Shown: one piece after another, positions 1 through 11,009 of the stretch | How positions within the stretch are numbered: the first letter of the stretch is position 1 | How the letters are laid out: each line of letters begins with the position of its first letter | Origin: Sulfitobacter sp. M39 | GTDB taxonomy: Bacteria; Pseudomonadota; Alphaproteobacteria; Rhodobacterales; Rhodobacteraceae | Assembly: GCF_021735935.1 (NCBI RefSeq) | Contig: NZ_WMDZ01000001.1 | Coordinates: forward strand, 2,852,001-2,916,000 | Reading direction: 5' to 3' | DNA: 64,000 nt | Position numbers and translations under genes: made by a program | Notes under the pieces: generated by a model | What the model saw: the letters and a program-made list of their open reading frames with translations, nothing else | Told to the model about the DNA's origin: nothing | Database searches by the model: none

Positions 1-852
1 AACTGGCCCGGCGACAGCGAGGTCCAGGGCCCCGATCTGATGATCCGCATGCAGGACCACGCCAAGGCGATGGGGACCGAGATCATCGGCGACATCATCA
101 CCGATCTGGACCTCTCCAGCCGCCCCTTCCACGCCAAGGGCGACAGCGGCACGACCTATGTGGCCGACGCGGTGATCCTTGCAACAGGCGCACGGGCAAA
201 ATGGCTGGGGCTTGAGACCGAAGAGAAGTTCAAAGGCTTCGGCGTTTCGGCCTGTGCCACCTGCGACGGCTTCTTCTATCGCAATCAGGAAATCGTGGTC
301 ATCGGGGGGGGCAACACCGCCGTGGAAGAAGCGCTGTTCCTGACCAACTTCGCCTCCAAGGTCACCTTGATCCACCGCCGAGACGAGCTGCGCGCCGAGA
401 AGATCCTGATCGACCGACTGATGAAGAACCCCAAGATCGAACCACTGTGGTTCCACCAACTGGATGAGGTCTATGGCACCGATGCGCCACTTGGTGTCGA
501 AGGGGTCAAGGTCAAGCACGTCGAAACCGGCGAAATCACCGATATCCCGTGCAAAGGTGTCTTCGTCGCCATCGGCCACGCGCCCGCGAATGAACTGGTC
601 AAGGATACGCTGGAAACGCATATGGGTGGCTATGTCGTCACCAAGCCGGACAGCACCGAAACCTCTGTCCCCGGGGTATTCGCGGCGGGCGACCTGACCG
701 ACCACAAATACCGTCAGGCCGTGACCAGCGCCGGCATGGGCTGCATGGCCGCGCTAGAGGCCGAACGATTCCTTGCAGAGGTTGGCGATGACGAAGGCAA
801 AGACACCTCGCTGCCGCTTGGCTATGGGGCCGAGGTAAAGGACGACGCATAA
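1..852 (+). CDS. trxB: Thioredoxin reductase, 3' part (5' end outside window)
   Basis: Reduces thioredoxin with NADPH through FAD and a redox-active disulfide in the cytoplasm. The reading frame is open from base 1, so the N-terminal FAD-binding part lies upstream and about 283 residues are visible. The redox motif is C-A-T-C in SACATCDG (bases ~247-270). It is followed by the NADPH-binding glycine motif GGGNTAVEE (~307-333) and the C-terminal FAD segment GVFAAGDLTD typical of the family. The first in-frame ATG, at 40, is internal. A stem-loop lies just downstream. Identification is firm; only the 5' truncation is a limit. Confidence 0.95.
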   Translation, partial: NWPGDSEVQGPDLMIRMQDHAKAMGTEIIGDIITDLDLSSRPFHAKGDSGTTYVADAVILATGARAKWLGLETEEKFKGFGVSACATCDGFFYRNQEIVVIGGGNTAVEEALFLTNFASKVTLIHRRDELRAEKILIDRLMKNPKIEPLWFHQLDEVYGTDAPLGVEGVKVKHVETGEITDIPCKGVFVAIGHAPANELVKDTLETHMGGYVVTKPDSTETSVPGVFAAGDLTDHKYRQAVTSAGMGCMAALEAERFLAEVGDDEGKDTSLPLGYGAEVKDDA

Positions 853-870
853 CGTTCGCCTAGGATGGCA

Positions 871-903
871 TTTGCTGGGATAAGATTGCCTTTTCCCAGC
901 AAA
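871..903. other. Stem-loop downstream of trxB
   Basis: A perfect 10-bp inverted repeat (arms 871-880 and 894-903, TTTGCTGGGA / TCCCAGCAAA) with a 13-nt loop. It is followed by A residues rather than T on the + strand, so it is not a classical intrinsic terminator. It may be a Rho-assisted end or an mRNA-stabilising hairpin for trxB. Confidence 0.4.
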
Positions 904-1019
904 AAACACGTCGCTGTCCGTAATTCGCCGCAAAGCGGCTACAAAGGTTGCCTAGCCCAATCGGTGCGGTCTATCAGCCCGAATATTCGAATTTGAACCT
1001 AAAATATTGCGAGACGCCC

Positions 1020-2732
1020 ATGCAAACGCCCAACCTTGCTCCAATCCCTGAACTCTATGTCTCTTACGACTCGGCGCAGAAGCTGAAGGTGGAAGCTGGC
1101 GACCTGGTCAGCCATGACCTGACGCCGCGCCAGATCTGCGATCTAGAGCTGCTGATGAACGGTGGCTTCAACCCTCTTAAGGGTTTCTTGACCGAAGAAG
1201 ACTATGACGGTGTTGTCGAAAACATGCGTCTGGCAGATGGGTCGCTGTGGCCGATGCCGATCAACCTTGATGTGTCCGAGAAGTTTGCCGAAGGGCTCGA
1301 GATCGGGCAGGACATTGCGCTGCGCGATCAGGAAGGCGTGATTTTGGCGGTCATGACCGTCACCGACCGCTGGGTCCCGAACAAGGCCCGCGAAGCCGAG
1401 AAAGTCTTTGGCGCGGACGACAGCGCGCATCCGGCGGTGAACTATCTGCACAACACCGCGGGCAACGTCTATCTGGGCGGCCCTGTGACCGGCATCCAGC
1501 AGCCCGTCCACTATGATTTCAAGGCGCGTCGCGACACGCCGAACGAGCTGCGTGCCTATTTCCGCAAGATGGGCTGGCGCAAGGTTGTGGCCTTCCAGAC
1601 CCGCAACCCCCTGCACCGCGCGCACCAGGAACTGACCTTCCGCGCCGCGCGTGAAGCGCAGGCGAACCTCCTGATCCACCCCGTTGTCGGCCTGACCAAG
1701 CCGGGCGATGTGGACCACTTTACCCGCGTGCGCTGCTACGAGGCCGTGCTGAACAAATACCCCGCCGCCACCACCGCGATGAGCCTGCTGAACCTTGCAA
1801 TGCGCATGGCCGGCCCCCGAGAGGCCGTGTGGCACGGTCTGATCCGCAAGAACCACGGCTGCACCCATTTTATCGTGGGCCGCGACCATGCGGGCCCCGG
1901 CAAGAACTCTGCCGGTGAGGATTTCTATGGCCCCTATGACGCACAGGATCTATTCCGCGCCCATGAGGACGAAATGGGCATCGAAATGGTTGACTTCAAA
2001 CATATGGTTTGGGTCGCCGAGCGCGCGCAATACGAGGCGATTGACGAGATTGAAGACAAGGATGACATCACCATCCTCAACATCTCGGGCACCGAGTTGC
2101 GCCGCCGTCTGCAAGAAGGGCTGGAAATCCCCGAATGGTTCTCCTTCCCCGAGGTGGTTGAAGAGCTGCGCCGCACCAAGCCGCCGCGCAACAAGCAGGG
2201 CTTTACCGTCTTCTTCACCGGTTTCTCCGGCTCGGGGAAATCGACAATCGCCAATGCTTTGATGGTCAAACTGATGGAGATGGGCGGCCGTCCCGTCACG
2301 CTGCTGGATGGCGATATCGTCCGCAAGAACCTGTCGTCGGAACTGGGCTTTAGCAAAGAGCACCGCGATCTGAACATCCGCCGCATCGGCTATGTCGCTT
2401 CCGAGATCACCAAGAACGGTGGCATCGCCATCTGCGCGCCGATTGCGCCCTACGCCACCACCCGCCGCGCCGTGCGCGAAGACGTGGAAAGCTTTGGTGC
2501 CTTCGTCGAGGTGCATGTCGCCACCTCCATCGAGGAATGCGAACGCCGCGACCGTAAGGGTTTGTACAAGCTGGCCCGTGAAGGTAAAATCAAGGAATTC
2601 ACAGGGATCTCAGACCCCTATGACGTTCCCGCCGACCCCGAGCTGCGCGTCGAGACAGAAAATGTCGACGTCGACAATTGCGCGCATCAGGTGCTGCTCA
2701 AGCTGGAAAGCATGGGGCTGATTAAGGGGTAA
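1020..2732 (+). CDS. sat-cysC: Bifunctional sulfate adenylyltransferase / adenylylsulfate kinase
   Basis: Makes APS from ATP and sulfate, then phosphorylates it to PAPS. Residues ~1-385 are the ATP sulfurylase domain, with the HxxH nucleotide motif (RNPLHRAHQE) and GRDHAGPG. Residues ~395-570 are APS kinase, with P-loop GFSGSGKST near residue 400 and the DGD motif (LLDGDIVR). The frame is open from a TTG at 948, but ATG 1020 gives the usual 570-residue length and a normal Sat start (MQTPNLAP). The fusion replaces separate cysDN and cysC genes. An intrinsic terminator follows at 2756-2785. Confidence 0.96.
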   Translation: MQTPNLAPIPELYVSYDSAQKLKVEAGDLVSHDLTPRQICDLELLMNGGFNPLKGFLTEEDYDGVVENMRLADGSLWPMPINLDVSEKFAEGLEIGQDIALRDQEGVILAVMTVTDRWVPNKAREAEKVFGADDSAHPAVNYLHNTAGNVYLGGPVTGIQQPVHYDFKARRDTPNELRAYFRKMGWRKVVAFQTRNPLHRAHQELTFRAAREAQANLLIHPVVGLTKPGDVDHFTRVRCYEAVLNKYPAATTAMSLLNLAMRMAGPREAVWHGLIRKNHGCTHFIVGRDHAGPGKNSAGEDFYGPYDAQDLFRAHEDEMGIEMVDFKHMVWVAERAQYEAIDEIEDKDDITILNISGTELRRRLQEGLEIPEWFSFPEVVEELRRTKPPRNKQGFTVFFTGFSGSGKSTIANALMVKLMEMGGRPVTLLDGDIVRKNLSSELGFSKEHRDLNIRRIGYVASEITKNGGIAICAPIAPYATTRRAVREDVESFGAFVEVHVATSIEECERRDRKGLYKLAREGKIKEFTGISDPYDVPADPELRVETENVDVDNCAHQVLLKLESMGLIKG

Positions 2733-2755
2733 CCCTTTCACCAAGTCGAACACAG

Positions 2756-2785
2756 AAAGGCCAGCCTTCATGGGCTGGCCTTTTT
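2756..2785 (+). terminator. Intrinsic terminator after sat-cysC
   Basis: GC-rich stem GGCCAGCC (2759-2766) pairs with GGCTGGCC (2773-2780) across a 6-nt loop. It is flanked by AAA upstream and TTTTT at 2781-2785. It lies 24 bases after the sat-cysC stop. Confidence 0.9.
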
Positions 2786-2810
2786 CGTGCGTGCTGTTGG
2801 ACGTCATGCA

Positions 2811-2843
2811 AAAAAAGGGCCGCATAAACAGCGACCCTTTTTG
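2811..2843 (-). terminator. Intrinsic terminator of hsp20-DUF1150 operon (probably bidirectional)
   Basis: A-run plus GGG (2812-2819) pairs with CCC plus T-run (2835-2842). The inner CGC/GCG pairing (2821-2823 with 2831-2833) is interrupted by one mismatch. Read on the minus strand it ends in a T-run and lies just past the DUF1150 stop at 2865. Confidence 0.75.
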
Positions 2844-2864
2844 TTTAATTTTATACCTTAAGAC

Positions 2865-3083
2865 TTAATGCACCATCACCGGTGCATAGTCGTGATCGCG
2901 CGCGAGGCTAAAGGCGAGCTTGCGGTCGCCGACCAAGGCCAGCTGCTGCCCTTCGGCGTCGTGCACGGCATATAGCTGCTTCAGCCCTTCCGCCTGCTCG
3001 CGCACTTCAAGGGGAAGGTCGGACACGGCGATCATCTTGACGTAGACGGTACGGTCCTGAACATGCGTTTCTTCGTTATGCAT
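2865..3083 (-). CDS. DUF1150 family small protein
   Basis: A 72-residue acidic cytoplasmic protein of the DUF1150 family, which in alphaproteobacteria sits next to hsp20. No enzymatic motif is visible; the C-terminal half reads as a small beta-rich domain (QLALVGDRKLAFSLARDHDYAPVMVH). It starts one base after the hsp20 stop, so it is co-transcribed and probably translationally coupled with it. A shared role in heat-shock proteostasis is inferred from this context only. No signal peptide or membrane segment. Confidence 0.88.
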   Translation of the reverse strand: MHNEETHVQDRTVYVKMIAVSDLPLEVREQAEGLKQLYAVHDAEGQQLALVGDRKLAFSLARDHDYAPVMVH

Positions 3084-3084
3084 T

Positions 3085-3501
3085 TTATTCCCCTTTTCTG
3101 ATCTTGATGGTCTGAACGACTTTTTCGGGCTTAGCGCGGGTTAGATCGACGTGAAGCAGGCCGTTTTCAATCAGCGCTTCGCCAACGTCGACACCGTCGG
3201 CCAGTACAAATGACCGTTGGAACTGGCGTGCGGCGATCCCACGATGCAAAAAGATTCGGTCTTCTTGCGTGTCGACCTGACGGCCACGGATCACAAGCTG
3301 TCTATCCTCAACGGTTATAGAGAGATCTTGTTCCGCAAAACCTGCAACCGCAAGCGTAATGCGGTAGCTATAGTCCGATGTTTGTTCAATGTTGAACGGT
3401 GGATAGCCTTCGTTTCCGGCCTTCGCCGTACGTTCCATCACCCGTTCCAACTGCTCGAAACCCAGCATATGCGGGTAGGAAGCCAGCGTTAATTTCGTCA
3501 T
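3085..3501 (-). CDS. Small heat-shock protein, Hsp20/alpha-crystallin family
   Basis: A 138-residue IbpA-type holdase that binds unfolding proteins until DnaK or ClpB refold them. The alpha-crystallin domain covers residues ~35-130 (PPFNIEQ, YRITLAVAGF, LVIRGR). The N-terminal arm starts TLASYPHMLGF, and there is a C-terminal I-x-I-like anchor (TIKIRKGE). The start is supported by AAGGA nine bases upstream of the ATG. It is the first gene of a two-gene operon with DUF1150. Regulation by RpoH is likely, because a sigma32-type promoter lies 66 bases upstream of the start codon. Confidence 0.94.
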   Translation of the reverse strand: MTKLTLASYPHMLGFEQLERVMERTAKAGNEGYPPFNIEQTSDYSYRITLAVAGFAEQDLSITVEDRQLVIRGRQVDTQEDRIFLHRGIAARQFQRSFVLADGVDVGEALIENGLLHVDLTRAKPEKVVQTIKIRKGE

Positions 3502-3566
3502 AAGACACGTCCTTCAAGATAAGCGACAGTCAGTCATCCGGCCCCGTATTCGGCGACCTGCATCAA

Positions 3567-3595
3567 ATATGGGGGCCATGGGGGCAGGACGCAAG
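3567..3595 (-). promoter_or_regulatory. Sigma32 (RpoH)-type heat-shock promoter of hsp20
   Basis: On the minus strand, CTTG (3595-3592) is followed after 17 bases by CCCCATAT (3574-3567). That equals CTTGnnn-N14-CCCCAT, the spacing and -10 element expected for sigma32. It points at hsp20 and leaves a short leader with a good ribosome-binding site. Confidence 0.75.
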
Positions 3596-3662
3596 GGCTA
3601 TGCCTTTGAATTGCAACCGCCTATATTCGCAGGCCTAGATATAGCAAGAATCAGCCAAACCT

Positions 3663-3887
3663 ATGAATCCTCCCTCCGACCTGTCGATGAAGAATGACGA
3701 TGTCCTGCGTGTCGAGCTTGAGGTGTTTCGCCGCGAGCATCGCGATCTGGACGATGCCATTCAGGCGCTGGTCGACAAGGGGACGGGCGATCAGCTGACG
3801 CTGCAGCGGCTGAAAAAACGCAAGTTGCGCCTGAAAGACCTGATTGCCCAGATCGAAGACCGGCTGACCCCCGATATTACCGCCTGA
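3663..3887 (+). CDS. DUF465 (YdcH-like) small helical protein
   Basis: A 74-residue, highly charged protein of the DUF465/YdcH family. It is almost entirely helical with a basic heptad-like stretch (LQRLKKRKLRLKDLIAQIEDRL), suggesting a helical hairpin or coiled coil. Start could be the ATG at 3663 or the one at 3687 (MKNDD). The family has no settled function. It sits alone between the hsp20 promoter and purE, transcribed towards purE. A second, shorter DUF465 member lies at 45079-45243. Confidence 0.85.
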   Translation: MNPPSDLSMKNDDVLRVELEVFRREHRDLDDAIQALVDKGTGDQLTLQRLKKRKLRLKDLIAQIEDRLTPDITA

Positions 3888-3969
3888 CAGCGCCCGCCAG
3901 CGGATTGCCACGCGGGCGATCATGGCTATAGTGCGCGCTTCTTATACGCTCTAGCAAAGGCCCTTTTTC

Positions 3970-4458
3970 ATGGAAAATCCACCTGTCGGCATCATCATGG
4001 GCTCGCAGTCCGATTGGGCCACGATGCGCGAGGCAGCGACGCTGCTGGATGAACTTGGCATCGCTTACGAGGCCAAGATCGTATCAGCACACCGCACCCC
4101 TGACCGGTTGTGGAATTATGGTAAAACCGCCGCCGACCGTGGCCTTCAGGTGATCATCGCTGGTGCGGGCGGTGCTGCACATTTGCCCGGTATGATGGCG
4201 TCGAAGACCCGCGTGCCGGTAATCGGCGTGCCGGTGCAGACCAAAGCGCTGTCGGGTGTGGATTCGCTTTATTCTATCGTGCAGATGCCTCGGGGCTTTC
4301 CGGTGGCGACGATGGCGATTGGTGCGGCAGGTGCCGCGAATGCCGCGTTGATGGCGGCGGGCATTCTGGCCCTCCAAGACCCTGCCCTTGCCGCCCGTCT
4401 TGACGCTTGGCGCGATGCGCTCAGCGCCTCCATCCCAGAGGAGCCTTCGGATGACTGA
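3970..4458 (+). CDS. purE: N5-carboxyaminoimidazole ribonucleotide mutase
   Basis: Class I PurE moves the carboxyl group of N5-CAIR to C4, giving CAIR in purine synthesis. At 162 residues it has the usual length. Visible motifs are GSQSDWATM (N-terminal substrate loop), SAHRTPDR (catalytic His region) and [10 protein letters not shown]. The stop overlaps the purK start by 8 bases, so the two are translationally coupled and act consecutively on N5-CAIR. No purine riboswitch is recognisable in the 82-base upstream gap. Confidence 0.96.
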   Translation: MENPPVGIIMGSQSDWATMREAATLLDELGIAYEAKIVSAHRTPDRLWNYGKTAADRGLQVIIAGAGGAAHLPGMMASKTRVPVIGVPVQTKALSGVDSLYSIVQMPRGFPVATMAIGAAGAANAALMAAGILALQDPALAARLDAWRDALSASIPEEPSDD

Positions 4459-5524
4459 AGCATTGAAGACAGGGGCCACCATCGGCATTTTAGGCGGCGG
4501 GCAATTGGGGCGCATGCTGGCCGTTGCCGCCGCACGTTTGGGGTTTCGCACGCATATCTTTGAACCCGGTGCCAACCCGCCTGCAGGTGATGTCGCCCAT
4601 GCGCTGACCACCGCTGGCTATGATGACGTCGACGCGCTGACCGCCTTTGCCAAATCGGTTGATATTGTCACCTTCGAGTTTGAAAACATCCCGACAGATG
4701 CGCTGGATGTGATCGAAAACATCACGCCCATCCGTCCCAACCGCGAGGCGCTGCGCACCAGTCAGGACCGTCTGGTGGAGAAACAGTTCCTCGAAGGTTT
4801 GGGCCTGACTGTCGCCCCCTTTGCCGATATCGCCAATGCCGCCGATCTGGAGGCCGCGATGACGACCATTGGCGCGCCGTCGATCCTGAAAACCCGTCGC
4901 TTCGGCTATGACGGCAAGGGCCAGTCGCGTCTGCGCAGCGCGGATGATGCGGCGGGTGCCTTGGCGGATATGGCTGGTAATCCTGCGGTGCTGGAAGGCT
5001 TTGTGAACTTCACCGCCGAAGTGTCCGTGATCGCCGCGCGCAGCCCCTCGGGCGAGGTTGCCTGTTTCGATCCCGGTGAGAATGTGCACCGCGATGGCAT
5101 CCTGCACACCACCACCGTCCCTGCCCGGCTGAGCGCCGCACAGCGCATGGATGCGGTCCTGCTGGCCGCCAAGATCCTGAATGCACTGGATTATGTCGGC
5201 GTGCTGGGGGTCGAGCTTTTCGTCACGCCGCAAGGATTCATCGTCAACGAGATCGCGCCACGGGTGCACAATTCGGGCCATTGGACGCAGAACGGCTGTG
5301 CGGTGGACCAGTTCGAACAGCACATCCGTGCCGTGGCGGGATGGCCCTTGGGCGACGGCAGCCGCTATGCAGATGTGGTGATGGAGAACTTGATTGGCGA
5401 CGATATGGACCGCGTGCCCGAGCTGGCGAAACAGCGCGACACGGCGCTGCATCTGTACGGCAAGGCCGAAGTCAAACCGGGCCGAAAGATGGGCCATGTG
5501 AACATCGTCAAACGGCCCAGCTGA
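4451..5524 (+). CDS. purK: N5-carboxyaminoimidazole ribonucleotide synthase
   Basis: ATP-grasp enzyme that makes N5-CAIR from AIR, bicarbonate and ATP, the substrate of PurE. The 357-residue product begins MTEALKTG; the frame is open from 4388, but ATG 4451 follows a GAGGAG site and overlaps purE by 8 bases. Visible are the N-terminal glycine loop [10 protein letters not shown], the ATP-grasp segment [13 protein letters not shown], and the metal/phosphate loop [14 protein letters not shown]. Length is normal. It ends 20 bases from the convergent phnM-like gene with no obvious intrinsic terminator between. Confidence 0.96.
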   Translation: MTEALKTGATIGILGGGQLGRMLAVAAARLGFRTHIFEPGANPPAGDVAHALTTAGYDDVDALTAFAKSVDIVTFEFENIPTDALDVIENITPIRPNREALRTSQDRLVEKQFLEGLGLTVAPFADIANAADLEAAMTTIGAPSILKTRRFGYDGKGQSRLRSADDAAGALADMAGNPAVLEGFVNFTAEVSVIAARSPSGEVACFDPGENVHRDGILHTTTVPARLSAAQRMDAVLLAAKILNALDYVGVLGVELFVTPQGFIVNEIAPRVHNSGHWTQNGCAVDQFEQHIRAVAGWPLGDGSRYADVVMENLIGDDMDRVPELAKQRDTALHLYGKAEVKPGRKMGHVNIVKRPS

Positions 5525-5544
5525 AAAGCAACGGTCGCGCGGGT

Positions 5545-6687
5545 CTAGCCCAGGAACCGCGCGGCAATATCACCGGACATATAGCTGACGCGCCCGCCCG
5601 ACATCGTCAGGGCCACACGGCGCGTCTGCGCGTCCAGCACTAGCAGATCAGCCCGCTTTCCGGTGGCGATCACGCCCCGATCCAACAGCCCCAGCACCGC
5701 CGCAGGCCCTGCCGACACCAAGTGCCACGCCTGCGCCAAGGGCAATACGCCACGATCCGCCAGCATAAAGGCCGCGCGGCGTGGCGACGGGTAATGGTAG
5801 TCAGAGGCAAGCGCCCCGCCGATCCCCATCGAAATCAGGTCAAGCGCGGAAACATTACCGTTGTGCGACCCGCCGCGTACCACATTGGGCGACCCCAGCA
5901 CCACATGATCCCCCGCAGCCGCTGCGGCTTCGGCTGCCTCCAACGTTTCGGGAAACTCGGCGACGCGCACGCCACGATTGCGCCATAGGGCACGCCCTTC
6001 GGCGGTGGTATCATCATGGCTGCCCATCTGGATGCCCCGCGCCGCCAGCACCTTGCACAGCCAGTCGAGCGCCCCGGGGACATCTGCGCTTTGGGCGTGC
6101 AGGTCTTGCATCATCCGCAGATGGTCGTCCGGATTGCGCCCTGCCTTCAGCGCTTGCCCTACCATGCGTTTGGGCACCTGCCCCTTTGCCAGCCGGTCGT
6201 GCGGCAGATGGTCGTTGAACACGACATAGGACAGCCCCCAGTCCTGCATGCGCTGCGGCAGATCGGCGTAGAGGTCCAGCAGATGCGTCTCGAGCCGGAG
6301 CTGTCCGCGCAGGTCCGTAACCAACGTATCCGACACCTGCTGGATCGCGCCAAAGACCTGTTCGGCAAATTCATAGCCGCGCAAGCCGCCTTCCCAGCTG
6401 ATGAACTGCGCCAGCACGGCGGTCGTGATGCCATTGGCGGCCAGCTCTGCCTCGGCGGCGACCAGACCCTCTTGCATGGTTTTCATCGCACCGCGACGGG
6501 GGGCGAGATGCCGTTCGAACCCGTCCCCATGCACATCGACGATCCCTGGCAAGATCATGTAACCGTCAAGATCAACGCGCGTGGTTTGCGCCTCATCAGA
6601 AATCAGCCCCTGCGCAACCGCCAGCGGACGGGGCTCAAGCGCATCTGCGCCCAAGACGTGCGCCCCCGTAAGTTCAACGTTCAGCAT
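5545..6687 (-). CDS. phnM: PhnM-type amidohydrolase (alpha-D-ribose 1-methylphosphonate 5-triphosphate diphosphatase family)
   Basis: A 380-residue metal-dependent amidohydrolase of the PhnM family, which releases pyrophosphate from ribose-1-methylphosphonate 5-triphosphate in the C-P lyase pathway. Visible are the HxD metal motif [31 protein letters not shown] and the late ASDYHYPSP. The ORF is open from 6750, but ATG 6687 is the normal start, overlapping the preceding lipase-like gene by 14 bases. No other phn genes are in the window, so a phosphonate role is known for the family but only inferred here. Confidence 0.87.
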   Translation of the reverse strand: MLNVELTGAHVLGADALEPRPLAVAQGLISDEAQTTRVDLDGYMILPGIVDVHGDGFERHLAPRRGAMKTMQEGLVAAEAELAANGITTAVLAQFISWEGGLRGYEFAEQVFGAIQQVSDTLVTDLRGQLRLETHLLDLYADLPQRMQDWGLSYVVFNDHLPHDRLAKGQVPKRMVGQALKAGRNPDDHLRMMQDLHAQSADVPGALDWLCKVLAARGIQMGSHDDTTAEGRALWRNRGVRVAEFPETLEAAEAAAAAGDHVVLGSPNVVRGGSHNGNVSALDLISMGIGGALASDYHYPSPRRAAFMLADRGVLPLAQAWHLVSAGPAAVLGLLDRGVIATGKRADLLVLDAQTRRVALTMSGGRVSYMSGDIAARFLG

Positions 6688-7483
6688 CGTTAGCCTTTTG
6701 TCCCGGCAAGCAGGCCCCATCGGGGCAGCCGATTGAATCAAGCACCGCATCCACGAACCCCAACGACCGGTCGAATCTCCCTGTGTCCAGATAGGTCATC
6801 GTCTGCGCAATCACCGTCGGGTTCATCATCATGAACGTATGCGTCACCGGCAGCATCAGAAAATCGCGCATCCCGTCGACCCGCGCGGATTGGACGGACA
6901 CTTTGCCATCATCGCGCCCCGGCAGCAGCGACGAGAAATAGGGGTTCAGCGATTGCGTCCCCGCGATCACGCCCAGATCAAAGGTAACGGTCGGCAAACG
7001 CAGTGGGAGGGAGTTTTCACCCGTCCCCATCTGCGCCCCTGCGGGACCGTTCATCCAGTCAAAGGCGGCAAGATCACCCAGCGTGTCCACGACCTCGCTG
7101 CCGTGATTGGGCGGGGCCAGCATGACGACGCGGCCGATACGCGCGTCCCCCGTTTCGGCGACCCATTGCCGCAGAAGGATACCGCCCATCGAATGGGTCA
7201 CAAAATCCACCTTTTCCGTCCCGCAGGCCGCGACTGCGTCGGGTAAGGTGCGGCGGGTCAGCTCTTCAACGGGGGCGGTGGTCGACGGGTAGCCGGGGCG
7301 CACCACGGTGTAGCCCTCGGTCTCTAGCGCGGCCTCCATCACGGCAAAGGAGGTCTCTGTCCGGGCGAGCCCGTGCAACAGCACCACGCAACGCCCCTTA
7401 CCGGCTGTGGAAAGCGACGCTTGCGCCTGGGCCATGCCCGACAGCACGCCAAGCGAGAAAGTGATTGTGACCAGTGTTTTCAT
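6674..7483 (-). CDS. Exported alpha/beta hydrolase (lipase-like)
   Basis: A 269-residue predicted secreted or periplasmic esterase/lipase. Starting at ATG 7483 gives a signal peptide ([22 protein letters not shown]). The frame is open further upstream, but that stretch lacks signal character. The mature part has the oxyanion-strand motif VVLLHGLAR, the nucleophile elbow THSMGG and a late His ([11 protein letters not shown]). The triad therefore looks complete. It overlaps the start of the PhnM-type gene by 14 bases, so the two form an operon. Substrate is unknown. Confidence 0.85.
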   Translation of the reverse strand: MKTLVTITFSLGVLSGMAQAQASLSTAGKGRCVVLLHGLARTETSFAVMEAALETEGYTVVRPGYPSTTAPVEELTRRTLPDAVAACGTEKVDFVTHSMGGILLRQWVAETGDARIGRVVMLAPPNHGSEVVDTLGDLAAFDWMNGPAGAQMGTGENSLPLRLPTVTFDLGVIAGTQSLNPYFSSLLPGRDDGKVSVQSARVDGMRDFLMLPVTHTFMMMNPTVIAQTMTYLDTGRFDRSLGFVDAVLDSIGCPDGACLPGQKANDAER

Positions 7484-7556
7484 AGCTAGGGTCAAATAGA
7501 CTGAAAACGCCGCATGTGAAATGCTTTGACGCATACACCGCGAGATTGAGGGTAAG

Positions 7557-8009
7557 ATGGCGGAAAATAGCCCGCGTTTGGCGGTTCGTGCCGTGTTGGT
7601 CCATGAAGACCGCTTGCTGCTGGTCAACGCCTATCCCGATGGCAAAAGCGACCTGATGTGCGCGCCCGGTGGCGGGGTAGAACGCGGCAGCGCCCTGCCC
7701 GACAATCTGATCCGCGAGGTTTTCGAGGAAACCGGCCTGCAGATCGCCGTGGGGGCTCCCTGTCTGGTGAATGAATTCCACGACCCTGAGGGGGACTTCC
7801 ATCAGGTGGATATCTACTTTCGCTGCACGGTGACCGGCTCTGCCGATATGGACCCCGCGTGGCAGGACGCCGAAAGGATCGTGACCGACCGCCGCTGGGT
7901 CACCCCCGACGAGATGCGCGGCCTGCGGGTCAAGCCGGACAGTCTGGCGCAGGTCGCCTTTGGCAACGACCCGATCAGCTACGACCCGCTGGAGCCGATC
8001 GTGCGCTGA
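7557..8009 (+). CDS. Nudix hydrolase
   Basis: A 150-residue cytoplasmic pyrophosphohydrolase. The Nudix box runs GGGVERGS...REVFEETGL (residues ~39-63), with the REVxEExG metal-binding core intact. The first Glu of the G-x5-E part is replaced by Ser. The likely substrate is a nucleoside-diphosphate derivative, but nothing narrows it further. It is divergent from the lipase-like gene and overlaps the convergent EamA transporter by 35 bases at the 3' end. Confidence 0.88.
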   Translation: MAENSPRLAVRAVLVHEDRLLLVNAYPDGKSDLMCAPGGGVERGSALPDNLIREVFEETGLQIAVGAPCLVNEFHDPEGDFHQVDIYFRCTVTGSADMDPAWQDAERIVTDRRWVTPDEMRGLRVKPDSLAQVAFGNDPISYDPLEPIVR

Positions 8010-8823
8010 CGGCCAGCCCGATCCCGCCAAGCACCAGCGCAGTGGCAATGATCACCTTTGCGCCCAAAGGCTCTGCCAGCAAAAGCGCACCGGCAAGAAT
8101 AGCGATGACCGGCACTGACAGTTGCACCACCGCCGCCGTCGCCTGCGCCAGCCTTGGCAGCACCGCATACCACAGCGCGTATCCGAGGCCCGAGGTCACG
8201 GCCCCGCAGACCACGCCAAGAGCAATGCCCGTGGGGGTGTAGAATGTCGGCTGCACCAGCAGCAGGATAGCGACCAAGGGCGTACAGATCACAAAGTTCC
8301 CCGCGCTGCCTGCCAGCGGGTCAGACGCACCACGGCCAATGATCGTATAGGCGGCCCAGCCGAGCCCTGCGGCGATCATCAACGCGGCACCCAATGGGTC
8401 AACCGCCACGCCTTGCGACGGCCAGAGCACCAGCACCAATCCGGCAAAGGCCACCCCCGCCCCTAACAGCTTGCGCGGTGTCGGTGTCACGCCGAACAGC
8501 GCACCATGGGCGAACATGGCGATCTGAACCACACCGAACAGGATCAACGCGCCCAAGCCTGCGTCCAGCGTGAGATAGGCGAGCGAGAAACCGATGATAT
8601 AGATGGCCAGCGTGACCGCCCCCAGCCCCTGTTGACGTCGCAGCAAGGGCACCCGCCCGCCGCGCAGCACGACCAGCAGCGCCAAGAGCACCGCCCCTGA
8701 CAACACCCGCACAACGGCAAATCCGGTGGGGTCAATATGCCCGCCCGCAATGGCGAAACGGGTCAGAACCGAATTGGCCGCGAAGGCGACCATCACAAGG
8801 GCGGTGAGGAAGAAAATACGCAT
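7975..8823 (-). CDS. EamA/DMT-family membrane transporter
   Basis: A 282-residue integral inner-membrane protein with about ten hydrophobic helices in two EamA repeats, for example residues 5-25, 30-60, 70-95 and 140-160. It begins MRIFFLTALVMVAFAANSV, a normal DMT start. The family exports metabolites or amino acids; no substrate can be read from the sequence. Its 3' end overlaps the Nudix gene by 35 bases, tail to tail. Confidence 0.88.
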   Translation of the reverse strand: MRIFFLTALVMVAFAANSVLTRFAIAGGHIDPTGFAVVRVLSGAVLLALLVVLRGGRVPLLRRQQGLGAVTLAIYIIGFSLAYLTLDAGLGALILFGVVQIAMFAHGALFGVTPTPRKLLGAGVAFAGLVLVLWPSQGVAVDPLGAALMIAAGLGWAAYTIIGRGASDPLAGSAGNFVICTPLVAILLLVQPTFYTPTGIALGVVCGAVTSGLGYALWYAVLPRLAQATAAVVQLSVPVIAILAGALLLAEPLGAKVIIATALVLGGIGLAVSARSAPAGRS

Positions 8824-8860
8824 GGCGACTGCTTAGGCTACACTCGCGCGACGTACCACG

Positions 8861-8890
8861 AAAAAGGGGCGCATCTGGTGATGCGCCCCT
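8861..8890 (-). terminator. Intrinsic terminator after groEL
   Basis: Perfect 10-bp stem GGGGCGCATC / GATGCGCCCC (8866-8875 and 8880-8889) with a 4-base loop. On the minus strand it ends in a T-run (8865-8861). It lies 44 bases past the groEL stop. Confidence 0.9.
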
Positions 8891-8933
8891 TCATTCTGTC
8901 AGCACAAGGGCGTGATCGCCCCTGCGGCGTGAT

Positions 8934-10634
<1,701 letters not shown>

Positions 10635-10656
10635 CTAGGCCCCGGTCTGCCTGAGC

Positions 10657-10944
10657 TCAGGACAGGATCCCCATGATGTCGCTTTCTTTCATCATCAGCA
10701 GTTCTTCGCCGTCCAGGGTGACTTCTGTGCCGGACCATTTGCCGAACAGAACCTTGTCGCCGGCTTTTACAGCCATTGCGATCAGTTCACCGCTGTCCTT
10801 GCGCGCGCCTTCGCCACAAGAAACAACTTCGCCCTCGGAGGGTTTTTCTTTCGCGGAATCAGGGATGATCAAGCCACCCTTGGTTTTTTCTTCGCTTTCG
10901 GTGCGGCGCACCAGCACACGGTCATGCAGCGGTTTAAATGCCAT
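10657..10944 (-). CDS. groES: 10-kDa co-chaperonin GroES
   Basis: Forms the heptameric lid of the GroEL chamber. The 95-residue product begins [14 protein letters not shown] and has the mobile-loop region [17 protein letters not shown], which contacts GroEL. An AAGGAG ribosome-binding site precedes the ATG. It is the first gene of the groESL operon, with a perfect CIRCE operator in the leader and a sigma70-like promoter just upstream. Confidence 0.98.
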   Translation of the reverse strand: MAFKPLHDRVLVRRTESEEKTKGGLIIPDSAKEKPSEGEVVSCGEGARKDSGELIAMAVKAGDKVLFGKWSGTEVTLDGEELLMMKESDIMGILS

Positions 10945-11009
10945 CTTTCAGCTCCTTAAGGCTCAAAGTTATTCTCCCAAGCCGCCCCTCCGGTCGAGGG
11001 GTGCAGCCA

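Noticed and set aside
948..1019. TTG start of sat-cysC at 948
   Set aside because: It adds 24 residues without homology character. ATG 1020 fits the family N-terminus and length.
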